A DNA stretch of 64,000 bases from B1 sp034439755. Its GTDB lineage: Bacteria > Bacteroidota > Bacteroidia > UKL13-3. The stretch spans positions 1 through 64,000 of the forward strand of contig JAWXAZ010000117.1 of NCBI GenBank assembly GCA_034439755.1. Reading direction: 5' to 3'. Position 1 is the first letter of the stretch. Each line of letters opens with the position of its first letter. Of this stretch, positions 37,101 to 45,217 are shown piece by piece. A model generated the notes under the pieces. It was not told where the DNA came from, made no database searches, and was given only the letters and a program-made list of their open reading frames with translations. The translations under genes were made by a program, and so were the position numbers.

Positions 37101-37610
37101 AGTTATTTATTTTACCCTAAAGTATTTGAAGAATATGCCAATAAAAGGGAGCAGTTTGGGCCATTGTGGCATTTGCCAACACCAGTATTTTTTTATGGGT
37201 TGAAGAACAATGAGGAATCCTTAATTGAGTTGGCACGGGGCAAAAATATTTTGATTAGGATGTTAAATGTGATAGATGAGGGAGATGACAAACGCTTGGT
37301 ATTTTTTAGGTTAAATGGTCAGACTAGAAATGTGGAGGTGATAGACCGTAACTTTAAAGGGACCAAATTGACCAATAGAAAAGTGAGCAATGAAAATGAG
37401 ATTGGATCGCCATTGCAAGGCAGGCTTTCTAAGGTATTGGTGAAAGCTGGTGAGGAGGTTTTAAAGAATACGCCCTTGTTTGCGATTGAGGCCATGAAGA
37501 TGGAAAGCACTGTGGTGGCGCCTCGTTCTGGCAAAGTAGAATCTGTTTTGTTGGGCGATGGGGTATTAATTGAACAAGATGATGTGGTGGTAATTTTATC
37601 GAAATTATGA
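34170..37610 (+). CDS. pyc: Pyruvate carboxylase
   Basis: Biotin enzyme that carboxylates pyruvate to oxaloacetate, filling the TCA cycle. 1146 residues: biotin carboxylase (KLLVANRGEIAIRVFRA, AAGGGGRGMRVV, EVNPRIQVEHTVTE), carboxyltransferase from about 530 (DCTWRDAHQSLMATRVRT, GGATFDVSLRFL, HTHDTSS), and a C-terminal biotinyl domain with Lys1110 in EAMKMES. Its stop overlaps the next gene's start by 4 bp (ATGA), so the two are translationally coupled. Confidence 0.95.
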   Translation: MPIQKLLVANRGEIAIRVFRAAVELDIKTVAIYTYEDRYSLHRYKADESYQIGKETDPLKPYLDIEEIIHVAKNNKADAIHPGYGFLSENALFAQRCREEGIVFIGPDPEVMRQLGDKVMAKKVAIRAQVPIIEDSIEDLVSFEVAQKEAERIGFPVMIKAAAGGGGRGMRVVRDVASLENSYLEAKNEAKVAFGDDTLFIEKFIDEPRHIEVQIMGDRHGNLVHLHERDCSVQRRFQKVVEMAPAPSISDKTRNALHAYALKICKEVNYNNVGTVEFLVDKKEQIFFIEVNPRIQVEHTVTEAVTGIDIVKGQIRIAEGLELSSPEINIPNQESIKIDGFAVQVRITTEDPANGFKPDHGTIIAYRNAGGPGIRLDEGSCYPNVKISPFFDSLLVKVTARGRNLFEASERLQRALKEFRIRGVKTNISFLENVLKHPAFLDGKTTVNFIDAHPELFNFTKKMDRGTKALMYIADITVNGNADVKFSDPKKVFRNPVVPDFNKYGAFPKGTKDLLNELGRTKFTAWLKAEKGIHYTDCTWRDAHQSLMATRVRTTDILKVAESYAKNNPEVFSLEMWGGATFDVSLRFLHENPWQRLQLLREAVPNILFQMLIRGSNAVGYKAYPDNLVERFIEESGKKGIDLFRIFDSLNWIEGMKVSIQAVNERTPGLAEACICYTGDFLDPEKNHKFNLEYYLTLARKLEDAGAHILGIKDMAGLLKPYQAEILVKELKKAVDLPIHLHTHDTSSIQAATYLKAIEAGVDVVDVALASMSGLTSQPNFNSIVSMLHGTERAQKMNLKSLNEFSNYWEAVREFYYPFEHELKAGTAEVYDHEIPGGQYSNLRPQARSLGLEDKFETIKQNYVVVNKMFGDIVKVTPSSKVVGDMALFMTANGYAAKDILENGDLISFPDSVIELFMGELGQNPGGFPSALSNKILKGKIPFKGRPNEHLAPIDFDKEFELFQEKFGLEYTFLDCLSYLFYPKVFEEYANKREQFGPLWHLPTPVFFYGLKNNEESLIELARGKNILIRMLNVIDEGDDKRLVFFRLNGQTRNVEVIDRNFKGTKLTNRKVSNENEIGSPLQGRLSKVLVKAGEEVLKNTPLFAIEAMKMESTVVAPRSGKVESVLLGDGVLIEQDDVVVILSKL

Positions 37611-38344
37611 AGTTAACCTATCTATTGGTTGTGATTAGTTTTTGCTTTTTAGGAAATTCTGCTTTTGCATTAAAATTAAGATTAAGCTTAACGGATGCAA
37701 AAAGATTTGAGGAAAAGTTTGCCATAAAAGAGGGTAGGAATTTCGCTAAAAACTTAGAAGAAAAGTTGGCAAAAAAACCAAACAACAATTCTTTTAATAA
37801 TATAGAAAAATCTGTAAAAAACTTAGGGCATAAGTTTGTCCAAATTCAAATTGAAAAATGGACAAAAATTGGCAAAAAGTCTGCAAAAAATTTAGACAGT
37901 AAATTTGCTAAAACCATAGATAAAAAGTCTGCAAAAAAACCAAATAACGATACTATAACGAAAAAAGAAAAGCCTGCTAAAAATGGCGAAAAGCAAATAA
38001 GAGCTATTATGCTGAACCAAGAGCAGGCTTGGAACAGAGGCAATTTGGATTCCTTTATGTTATATTATTGGAATTCGCCAAAGTTGCGGTTTGTATCGAA
38101 GAACAAAGTGAGTTTTGGATGGCAGCAGGTATATGATAATTACCAAAAGAGTTATGGGACAAAAGGCGAAATGGGCAAATTGAATTTTGACATAAAATCT
38201 ATTGACTTAATTGGCAAGAAAGATGCCTTGGTGGTGGGCAGTTGGAAGGTAGAAAATAACAAGGGAATATTTGAGGGCCATTATACACTTTGGTTTCAAA
38301 AAATGGGTGGAAAATGGCTTATTGTGTTGGATCATACAAGTTAA
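37607..38344 (+). CDS. Secreted SnoaL/DUF4440-like protein with a Lys-rich repeat region
   Basis: 245 residues. A signal peptide ends near NSAFA. Residues about 30-125 are Lys/Asn/Ala-rich, with repeated KKSAKNL and AKKPNN motifs. Residues about 130-245 are a cone-shaped SnoaL/DUF4440 domain (QIRAIMLNQEQAWNRGNLDSFM, HYTLWFQKMGGKWLIVLDHTS). Function unknown; translational coupling to pyc need not be functional. The 4-bp ATGA overlap supports this start. Confidence 0.65.
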   Translation: MKLTYLLVVISFCFLGNSAFALKLRLSLTDAKRFEEKFAIKEGRNFAKNLEEKLAKKPNNNSFNNIEKSVKNLGHKFVQIQIEKWTKIGKKSAKNLDSKFAKTIDKKSAKKPNNDTITKKEKPAKNGEKQIRAIMLNQEQAWNRGNLDSFMLYYWNSPKLRFVSKNKVSFGWQQVYDNYQKSYGTKGEMGKLNFDIKSIDLIGKKDALVVGSWKVENNKGIFEGHYTLWFQKMGGKWLIVLDHTS

Positions 38345-38352
38345 TTTTAGGG

Positions 38353-39588
38353 ATGCAGAAAAACATAAATTTTCACCGAGGCTGGTATTTTGGGTCGTTG
38401 GCGGTTCTACTTATTGGCTTTGTTGCCTTTAAGTTTGAAGCCCTATTCTTGCCTTATTTTTGGGATGAGGCTTGGGTTTATATGCCCGCCATTAGAACCA
38501 TGTCTGAGGTGGGCCCTAGCATGCTACCGGGCAGCATTGATGCCAATTTATATACAGGGCATCCTTTGCTTTTTTATTTTCTGGCATCCACTTGGATCAA
38601 ATTGTTTGGCAGCAGTTTATGGGTAGCGCACAGTTTCCCCTTACTCATTTCTGTAACTTTACTTTTGAGTGTGTTCTATGTGGCTTATCGGTGGAGCAAG
38701 GAAAGTGCCTTTTGTTTGGTGCCTTGTTTTATGCTATTAACTGTGGTCGATTTTTTTCTTTTAAAGGAGCGAGGCAAAGAAATGTTATTAAAAATGGCGG
38801 GTATCATTTTGCTTTTTATAATTGGCTTTAGTTTCTTCTTTTTGCAAAAATTAAAGCTGGGTTGGTATTTTTTTCCACGACATTCTAATTGGATTACCAT
38901 TGAAGATTTTCAATATAAGTTTGACTTGGCATTTGATATTTTATTTAAGCAACAAGGGAGAGTTTGGTATTATGTTTTGGCTTTTGTTTGTGCTGTAATA
39001 AGCTTGCTAATTGTTGGCCATCGGTATAAAAAAATACAATTGGTTAAGATTTTGGGCATACTCATTTTCACTTTTGGTTTTAGTTTATTTGCAGCAATTA
39101 ATTTTTTCTCGACCCGATATTTGTTGGGCGCTTTACCCTTGCTTATGCTGGGATGTGGCTTGTTAATTGGGGGATTGGAGAAGACACTTTTTGCTAAAAT
39201 ATTGCTGCCATTGGTTTTGTTTTATGGGTGTTTTAATATTTATACAAGCATGGAATTAAAGGAATTTTCTGATACCGAATTGAGTTATACCAAATTGCTA
39301 AAGGCACAAGTAAACATGGTAGATTATTTAAAGGCTAATGCGCCACAAGAACAAATTTATGCGCCCTTTTTGATGTTGGTGAACTTAAGCAATTCAAAGT
39401 CGGGTTTTGTAGAAGAAGGTTTTCATTTTTTATCGAACCAAGTGTTGGATACGGCCAATGTATATTATTTGAGTTTGCCCAATGAGCACGAAAAAGAATT
39501 TGATTCTATATAGGCCAGTGGAGGCTTAGATTTGGTTTACCGTGCTGAGGTTGACCAAGCATGGGTGAATTTGCATAAGAAGAAGTGA
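38353..39588 (+). pseudogene. GT-C glycosyltransferase (ArnT/PMT-like) with a late in-frame TAG and probable internal deletion
   Basis: A multi-pass membrane protein with the GT-C first-loop motif YFWDEAWVYMPAI and GHPLLFYFLASTW. TAG at 39511-39513 stops the frame 386 codons from ATG 38353. The same frame continues 24 codons (ASGGLDLVYRAEVDQAWVNL) to TGA 39588, 20 bp before the next gene, which looks like the original C-terminus. The sequence jumps from FYVAYRW to SKESAFCLVP, where this family usually has about 65 more residues, so an in-frame deletion is likely. Substrate unknown; probably a lipid-linked sugar. An ATG at 38290 overlaps the preceding gene and is rejected. Confidence 0.6.
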
Positions 39589-39608
39589 GTTTCTTATATT
39601 GCCGCTCA

Positions 39609-40766
39609 ATGAACCTAAAGATAAAACAGTGGATTGATGGCTATATAGGCAAGGCGATAGTGGCTGTAAACCTTGTTTTTGTTAGGGGTTTGGGATTATT
39701 GCTAAGGCGCGATCACAGCTTAAAGAAAGCGCCAGATCACATTTTGGTGATTAAAATATTGGGGTTGGGAAGTGTTTTGATGGCTGCCGACAGCATTTAT
39801 AGCCTTAGGAAAAGGTATCCACAAGCAAAAATAATTTTATTCTGTGGCAAGGGCATTTATACTGGCGTTGCACCGCTCAATTTATTTGATGAAATTTGGG
39901 TAAACGACGACAGCAGCTTATTGAGCATGGTGAGCTCTGGTTTTACTACCTTGTTTAAGGCCATTAGCTTGCGCAATCTTTGGGTGTTAGACCTAGAAGT
40001 ATATTCTGTTTTAACCACCATTTTTAGCTCGTGGACGATGGCTAGAAACCGGTTTGGGTTTCAATTAAACAAGGTTCATTTTAGAAATTACTTGAACACC
40101 CACAATACTTTTTTTAACCAGTTTATTACGGTTACAGAAAATTATGAAAACCTGGTAAAGTCGATGGGCGTTGAAACAATTGAACCTTATATTTTGGAGA
40201 TTGGGCAATTAAATAGGCCCGAATTAGAGAAAATCATAGCCATTAATAATACCTGCAGTGAGTTGGGAGGCGATTTAAGAAAAATGCCAGACGCTTTGTT
40301 GGTTCAGACCGTAAATTACTTGTTAAATAACAGCCCTTATACCCTAGTTTTAACGGGCGCTCCCAGCGATTTTTTAGGCAATGAAGCCTTTTTAAAAGCC
40401 AATGGATTATATACACATTTACGCGTAAGAAACATTGCAGGAAAATACAGTTTTTCTGAATATTATTCCTTGTTAAAACACCAATGTGGCGCCATGATAA
40501 GTATAGACAGTGCGCCCTTTCACATGGCTGTAAAAGCTGGCATACCAACGCTTTCGTTCTGGGGACCCATTAATCCCATTCAGCGCTTTAGGTTCGATTT
40601 GAACCAAACTCATGAAGCTATTTATTTACAAACGCCCTGTTCACCTTGCATACATTTGAGCGATGTGGTGCCTTGTGGCGGCGATAATATTTGCATGAAA
40701 CAACTTACGATTGCTTTGGCTGAACCAAAATTACAATCCTTATTAAAGAAAATAAAACATGAGTAA
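39609..40766 (+). CDS. GT9-family glycosyltransferase (heptosyltransferase-like)
   Basis: 385 residues. The N-terminal half has ILVIKILGLGSVLMAADSIYSLRKRYPQAKI, which matches the GT9 ADP-heptose:LPS heptosyltransferase N-terminal fold (GxG and xxxPxxxLxxxxP pattern). The C-terminal half has VLTGAPSDFLGN, ISIDSAPFHMAVKAGIPTLSFWGP, the donor site. It adds a sugar to an LPS or lipid-linked glycan on the cytoplasmic side. It overlaps the next gene by 8 bp. Start 39609 gives a clean N-terminus; an upstream ATG adds 8 unlikely residues. Confidence 0.75.
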   Translation: MNLKIKQWIDGYIGKAIVAVNLVFVRGLGLLLRRDHSLKKAPDHILVIKILGLGSVLMAADSIYSLRKRYPQAKIILFCGKGIYTGVAPLNLFDEIWVNDDSSLLSMVSSGFTTLFKAISLRNLWVLDLEVYSVLTTIFSSWTMARNRFGFQLNKVHFRNYLNTHNTFFNQFITVTENYENLVKSMGVETIEPYILEIGQLNRPELEKIIAINNTCSELGGDLRKMPDALLVQTVNYLLNNSPYTLVLTGAPSDFLGNEAFLKANGLYTHLRVRNIAGKYSFSEYYSLLKHQCGAMISIDSAPFHMAVKAGIPTLSFWGPINPIQRFRFDLNQTHEAIYLQTPCSPCIHLSDVVPCGGDNICMKQLTIALAEPKLQSLLKKIKHE

Positions 40767-42045
40767 ACAATATAGATTTCTTCAGTTTACAATTTTTGTT
40801 TTGGTATTTACCGTCATTGGATACAGGGCCATTTATGTTTCTGTATTTGACAGTGAGCGCGCGCGAAATGGCGTGTTTGGAGATGGTTTTAGCGACAAAA
40901 ACACCCTTTCTTCGGCCAATTACTTTTTAGATTCTGGGTTTACGCAAACGAGTTTTTTGCCCGTGCATGATTATTTTCCTGGCTACCCAGCTTATGTGCC
41001 ATCAACCTATACGCATTACCCGCCGCTTCCCAATATTCTAGCGGGTTTGTACGGTATTCTATTTCAATCAAAAGAGGAGCTAGTGTTAAGAATTATTCCG
41101 ATATTACTATCGGTCTTCTTTTTCTTTTTTATTTTTTATGTGATAAACGATTGGCTAAAGGACGAAAAGAAAGCCATGATTGGCGCTTCGTGTTTGTGGT
41201 TGGCTAACTATTTTATTTGTTATGGCGATAATTTGCATCAACATGTATATGGCGAATTGTTAAAATGGATTTATGTTTATGGCTTGTATTTATTCCACGA
41301 ATCGAATCAAAAACGTAAGTGGATTTGGGCCATGTTGATGTTAATAATGGTGCTTGAGGTTAATATTAGTTTTGAGCAACCGGTATTTTTGGGCATTGCA
41401 ACTTTGGGATTTAGTTGGATATATCAAAAGAAAATTTTCTCCTTTACTACGGTGCCTGCTGCGGCTATGGTTTTATTGGGTTTTACCTTGCATTTGGCTC
41501 AGAACGCGCATTTTTTTGGCAGTTGGCAAATGGCCATTGATGATATGACAAAGGCTTATACCTTTAGGGCAACGGGGGTTGATGTGGAAGGTTATATTAA
41601 TACACATAAGTTTACCTGGCGAGATGCTTGGGAAATTCCGTTTGATTGGTTTAATAGAATGGAGCGTTATTTTGCCATTCCGGGTTGGGCTATGATAGTT
41701 GTTTTTGGACTCACGTGGAAGGATTTTAAGCAGCAATATCCTTTGTTTTACCAGATAAATTGGGCATTGTTTTTTGCTGCCATTACGTGGGGTTTGGTAA
41801 TGAGTCAGCATGCCTATTTTCACGGGTTTACCAATAAACATTTTAGCATTTGGTTTGCATTAACGGCGGGGTTTTGTTTGCCCATTTATTTTAACAAAAT
41901 GAAGTTGGCTTTTAAAGCCGAGAAAATCTTACCAAAAGTGTTACATATTTTGCTTATAGCTTATATGCTTGGCATGTTCTTAACGCAGCAGGTATGGGAG
42001 GTTTGGCTAAAGTTGGGTGTTTTATATCCTAAGTTTGGGAGATAA
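40759..42045 (+). CDS. Multi-pass membrane protein, GT-C-like
   Basis: 428 residues with about ten hydrophobic segments (for example VLVFTVIGYRAIYVSVF and VLRIIPILLSVFFFFFIFYV). YVPSTYTHYPPLPNILAGLYG has the aspartate-poor, proline-rich first loop of some dolichol-like sugar transferases but no clear catalytic motif. Neighbouring GT genes point to polysaccharide or glycoprotein assembly. I do not recognise a specific family. Confidence 0.5.
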   Translation: MSKQYRFLQFTIFVLVFTVIGYRAIYVSVFDSERARNGVFGDGFSDKNTLSSANYFLDSGFTQTSFLPVHDYFPGYPAYVPSTYTHYPPLPNILAGLYGILFQSKEELVLRIIPILLSVFFFFFIFYVINDWLKDEKKAMIGASCLWLANYFICYGDNLHQHVYGELLKWIYVYGLYLFHESNQKRKWIWAMLMLIMVLEVNISFEQPVFLGIATLGFSWIYQKKIFSFTTVPAAAMVLLGFTLHLAQNAHFFGSWQMAIDDMTKAYTFRATGVDVEGYINTHKFTWRDAWEIPFDWFNRMERYFAIPGWAMIVVFGLTWKDFKQQYPLFYQINWALFFAAITWGLVMSQHAYFHGFTNKHFSIWFALTAGFCLPIYFNKMKLAFKAEKILPKVLHILLIAYMLGMFLTQQVWEVWLKLGVLYPKFGR

Positions 42046-42145
42046 GATTGATTGCGTTTTACCTCAAAAATTTTCTTAGAAAGGAAGAAGTTAAAAGATA
42101 GTTTTATAAAATTGTTATACTTGAACCAAAAATAAATAAAAATCA

Positions 42146-43024
42146 ATGAGCACAGCATATGTATTTCCGGGGCAGGGAGCCCAATTTGTAGGAATGGGCA
42201 AAGACCTTTACGATGGCAATGAGCAGGCAAAGGCATTATTTGAAAAGGCCAATGAGATCTTGGGATTTAGAATTACCGATATCATGTTTAGTGGTACAGA
42301 GGATGATTTAAGACAAACTAGGGTTACTCAACCGGCGGTATTTTTGCATTCTGTGATAAAGGCATTGTGCTTAGAAAGTTTTACACCAGATATGGTGGCA
42401 GGACATAGTTTGGGGGAGTTTTCTGCTTTGGTTACCAATAAGGTTTTGTCTTTTGAAGACGGATTAAAGTTGGTTTATGCAAGGGCAATGGCCATGCAAA
42501 AGGCATGCGAAATAGAGCCTTCTACCATGGCGGCGGTATTGGGTTTAGAAGACCATAAAGTAGAAGAGGTTTGCGCGCAGGTAACAGATGGTATTGTGGT
42601 GCCTGCTAATTATAATTGTCCGGGACAGTTGGTTATATCTGGCAGCATAGAAGGTGTGAACCAAGCGTGTGAATTAATGAAAGCGGCCGGGGCTAAAAGG
42701 GCGTTGGTATTGCAAGTTGGTGGAGCCTTTCACTCGCCTTTGATGGAACCAGCAAGGGTTGAATTGGAAGCGGCCATTCACGCTACACATTTTAGCGAAC
42801 CTATTTGTCCGGTTTATCAAAATTATGTTGCCAAGGCTGTTAGCGATGTCAATGAAATCAAATTAAACTTGGTGGCACAATTAACCGCACCAGTTAAATG
42901 GACGCAATCGGTTCGGGCCATGGTGGCAGATGGCGCTACAGAATTTGTGGAATGCGGACCAGGCGCAGTGTTACAAGGGCTGGTAAAGAAAATACACAAA
43001 GAAGCAATTACACGCGGCGCATAA
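42146..43024 (+). CDS. fabD: Malonyl-CoA:ACP transacylase
   Basis: Loads malonyl onto acyl carrier protein for fatty-acid synthesis. 292 residues with FPGQGAQFVGMG (oxyanion loop), nucleophile Ser88 in AGHSLGEFSAL, Arg in VYARAMAMQ and catalytic His in GGAFHSPLME. Typical length. It stands alone on the plus strand and is followed by a 47-bp repeat array. Confidence 0.95.
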   Translation: MSTAYVFPGQGAQFVGMGKDLYDGNEQAKALFEKANEILGFRITDIMFSGTEDDLRQTRVTQPAVFLHSVIKALCLESFTPDMVAGHSLGEFSALVTNKVLSFEDGLKLVYARAMAMQKACEIEPSTMAAVLGLEDHKVEEVCAQVTDGIVVPANYNCPGQLVISGSIEGVNQACELMKAAGAKRALVLQVGGAFHSPLMEPARVELEAAIHATHFSEPICPVYQNYVAKAVSDVNEIKLNLVAQLTAPVKWTQSVRAMVADGATEFVECGPGAVLQGLVKKIHKEAITRGA

Positions 43025-43089
43025 TATTTTGCTAAAGTGGTTAGCATTTATGCGTTGCCAAATAGGTAATAGATTACTAAAAAGTAAAA

Positions 43090-43371
43090 CTATCTATGCT
43101 AATAATTAAGTAATTGGTTAAAGCTAAATGTAAAAGCTATTTATGCTAATAATTGAGTAATTGGTTAAAGCTAAATGTAAAAACTATCTATGCTAATAAT
43201 TGAGTAATTGGTTAAAGCTAAATGTAAAAACTATCTATGCTAATAATTAAGTAATTGGTTAAAGCTAAATGTAAAAGCTATCTATGCTAATAATTAAGTA
43301 ATTGGTTAAAGCTAAATGTAAAAACTATCTATGCTAATAATTGAGTAATTGGTTAAAGCTAAATGTAAAAG
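43090..43371. repeat. 47-bp tandem repeat, six copies
   Basis: Copies begin with CTATCTATGCTAATAATT at 43090, 43137, 43184, 43231, 43278 and 43325; a seventh is cut after CTA at 43372. Differences are single bases (AAG/GAG, CTATTTA in copy 2). No spacers, so not CRISPR. It fills most of the 447-bp gap between fabD and the convergent ABC gene; the remaining 100 bp show no feature except a GGTTTGAACC motif at 43442. Confidence 0.95.
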
Positions 43372-43471
43372 CTACAAACGCTCCTATTTGAATATTCGGT
43401 TCATATAAATAAAAGGCTTTATACGGCATTATTTAGGTTTCGGTTTGAACCAATTAAAGTTGATTTGATTG

Positions 43472-45211
43472 TTACCTCTCTCCTATTTGTTGGCGCCACA
43501 TGGCATAATAGAGGCCCTTTTGCGCCAGCAATTCTGCGTGTTTACCCGTTTCTACCAATTCGCCTTTTTCTAAAACATAGATGCGCGTTGCGTGCATAAT
43601 GGTTGAAAGCCTGTGTGCAATCATTACCGTTATGTGGTTTTCGCTGGCACTAATTTGGCGAATGGTTTTGCCAATTTCTTCTTCGGTGATGCTATCTAAG
43701 GCCGATGTTGCCTCATCGAAAATTATGAGTTTGGGTTCGCGCAACAAGGCTCTAGCAATGGACAACCTTTGTTTTTCGCCACCAGAAATTTTTATGCCAC
43801 CTTCGCCAATTACACTGTTGATGCCATTTTCGCTTCGAGCCAATAAGTTCTCACAAGAGGCTTGGTGAAGGGCAGTAATAATTTGCACATCGGTGGCACG
43901 CGGGTTAACAAACAACATATTTTCTTTGATGGTACCAGAGAACAATTGCGTGTCTTGGGTAACAAAACCAATTTGGTTTCGCAACACATCAAAATCAATT
44001 TTATTCGACTCAATTTGATTGAAAAGCACCTCTCCTACTTGAGGCTGATAAAGGCCAACTAGCAATTTAACTAAGGTAGTTTTACCGGCACCAGAAGGCC
44101 CCACAAAAGCGATGGTTTCGCCACTTTTTGCTGAAAAACTTACTTGGTTCAGGGCATGTTGCTTGCCTGTTTTATGGGTAAATGCTACCTCATTGAACCT
44201 AATTTCGTTGATAGAATCGATTACATGCGGAGAGGCTGGCTTTTGTTCAATAGGCTTCTCCATGATGAGTTGAAAATTTTGAAGGGAAGCTTCTGCCTCG
44301 CGGTAACTAAGAATAACATTGCCCATTTCTTGCATGGGTCCAAAAATAAAGAACGAATAAAACTGTAAAGTCATGAGTTGACCTAAAGACATTTGTTCTT
44401 TAAAAATCATGTAAAGCAAAAGAAACAAAATACTCTGGCGCAATAAATTTACGATGGTACCTTGCAAAAAACTGATACTTCTAATGTCTTTCACTTTTTC
44501 TAGTTCGAGCTTCAAGATTTTTTGCGTAGAAAGGTTTAACCGTTTCATTTCTTGTTGGGTAAGTCCAAGGCTTTTAATTAATTCGATGTTACGCAACGAT
44601 TCGGTAGTAGAACCTGCGAGCGCCTTTGTTTGCTGTACAATTCGTTGTTGCACTACCTTTACTTTTTTAGACAAAATGCTGGTTAATCCGGCCAATAAAA
44701 AGCTGGCACCAAAATAAATTACGATGAGCCAAGGTTGAACTTGCACGGCATAAATTACCACAAAAATGATACCCACAAAAGAGGTAAAAAAGATATTGAT
44801 AAAATTAAGGATAAACTTTTCGGAGTCTGTTCTCACCTTTTGCAATACGTTTAATAACTCGCCACTGCGTTGGTCTTCAAAATCTTGAAACGGCAATTGC
44901 AAGGCATGTTTTAGTCCGTCTATATAAACCGCCGCACCAAATTTTTGAATAATGAGGTTAAGCGTATAATCTTGAAAAGCTTTGGCAATTCGGCTCACCA
45001 TAGCCACGCCAATAGCAGCCAGAATAAGCAAACCTGCACCATAGATAAAAGCATGCTCATTGTAATCTTTGGGACGAGAGGCAAAGCGATCCACCAATTT
45101 TCCATAAATATAAGGATCTAGCATAGAAAACAATTGGTTTACAGAAGCCAATAGCAAGGCCAAACCAACTAGGTTCTTATAATTTTTTAAGTACTTTAAC
45201 AATATCTTCAT
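43472..45211 (-). CDS. ABC-type exporter, fused membrane and ATPase domains
   Basis: 579 residues: six membrane segments in 1 to about 310, then an ATPase with Walker A GPSGAGKTTL, signature ISGGEKQRLSIARALL and Walker B LIIFDEATSALD. MsbA-like half-transporter that works as a dimer. Substrate unknown; lipid or peptide export is usual for this type. It follows the NFACT gene by 6 bp. Start ATG 45211. Confidence 0.9.
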   Translation of the reverse strand: MKILLKYLKNYKNLVGLALLLASVNQLFSMLDPYIYGKLVDRFASRPKDYNEHAFIYGAGLLILAAIGVAMVSRIAKAFQDYTLNLIIQKFGAAVYIDGLKHALQLPFQDFEDQRSGELLNVLQKVRTDSEKFILNFINIFFTSFVGIIFVVIYAVQVQPWLIVIYFGASFLLAGLTSILSKKVKVVQQRIVQQTKALAGSTTESLRNIELIKSLGLTQQEMKRLNLSTQKILKLELEKVKDIRSISFLQGTIVNLLRQSILFLLLYMIFKEQMSLGQLMTLQFYSFFIFGPMQEMGNVILSYREAEASLQNFQLIMEKPIEQKPASPHVIDSINEIRFNEVAFTHKTGKQHALNQVSFSAKSGETIAFVGPSGAGKTTLVKLLVGLYQPQVGEVLFNQIESNKIDFDVLRNQIGFVTQDTQLFSGTIKENMLFVNPRATDVQIITALHQASCENLLARSENGINSVIGEGGIKISGGEKQRLSIARALLREPKLIIFDEATSALDSITEEEIGKTIRQISASENHITVMIAHRLSTIMHATRIYVLEKGELVETGKHAELLAQKGLYYAMWRQQIGER

Positions 45212-45217
45212 TTACAA

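Noticed and set aside
13329..39513. Alternative genetic code with TAA/TAG as Gln
   Set aside because: Most intact genes in the window end in TAA or TAG at expected lengths, so these codons are used as normal stops.
43090..43371. CRISPR array
   Set aside because: Units follow each other without unique spacers; no cas genes nearby.
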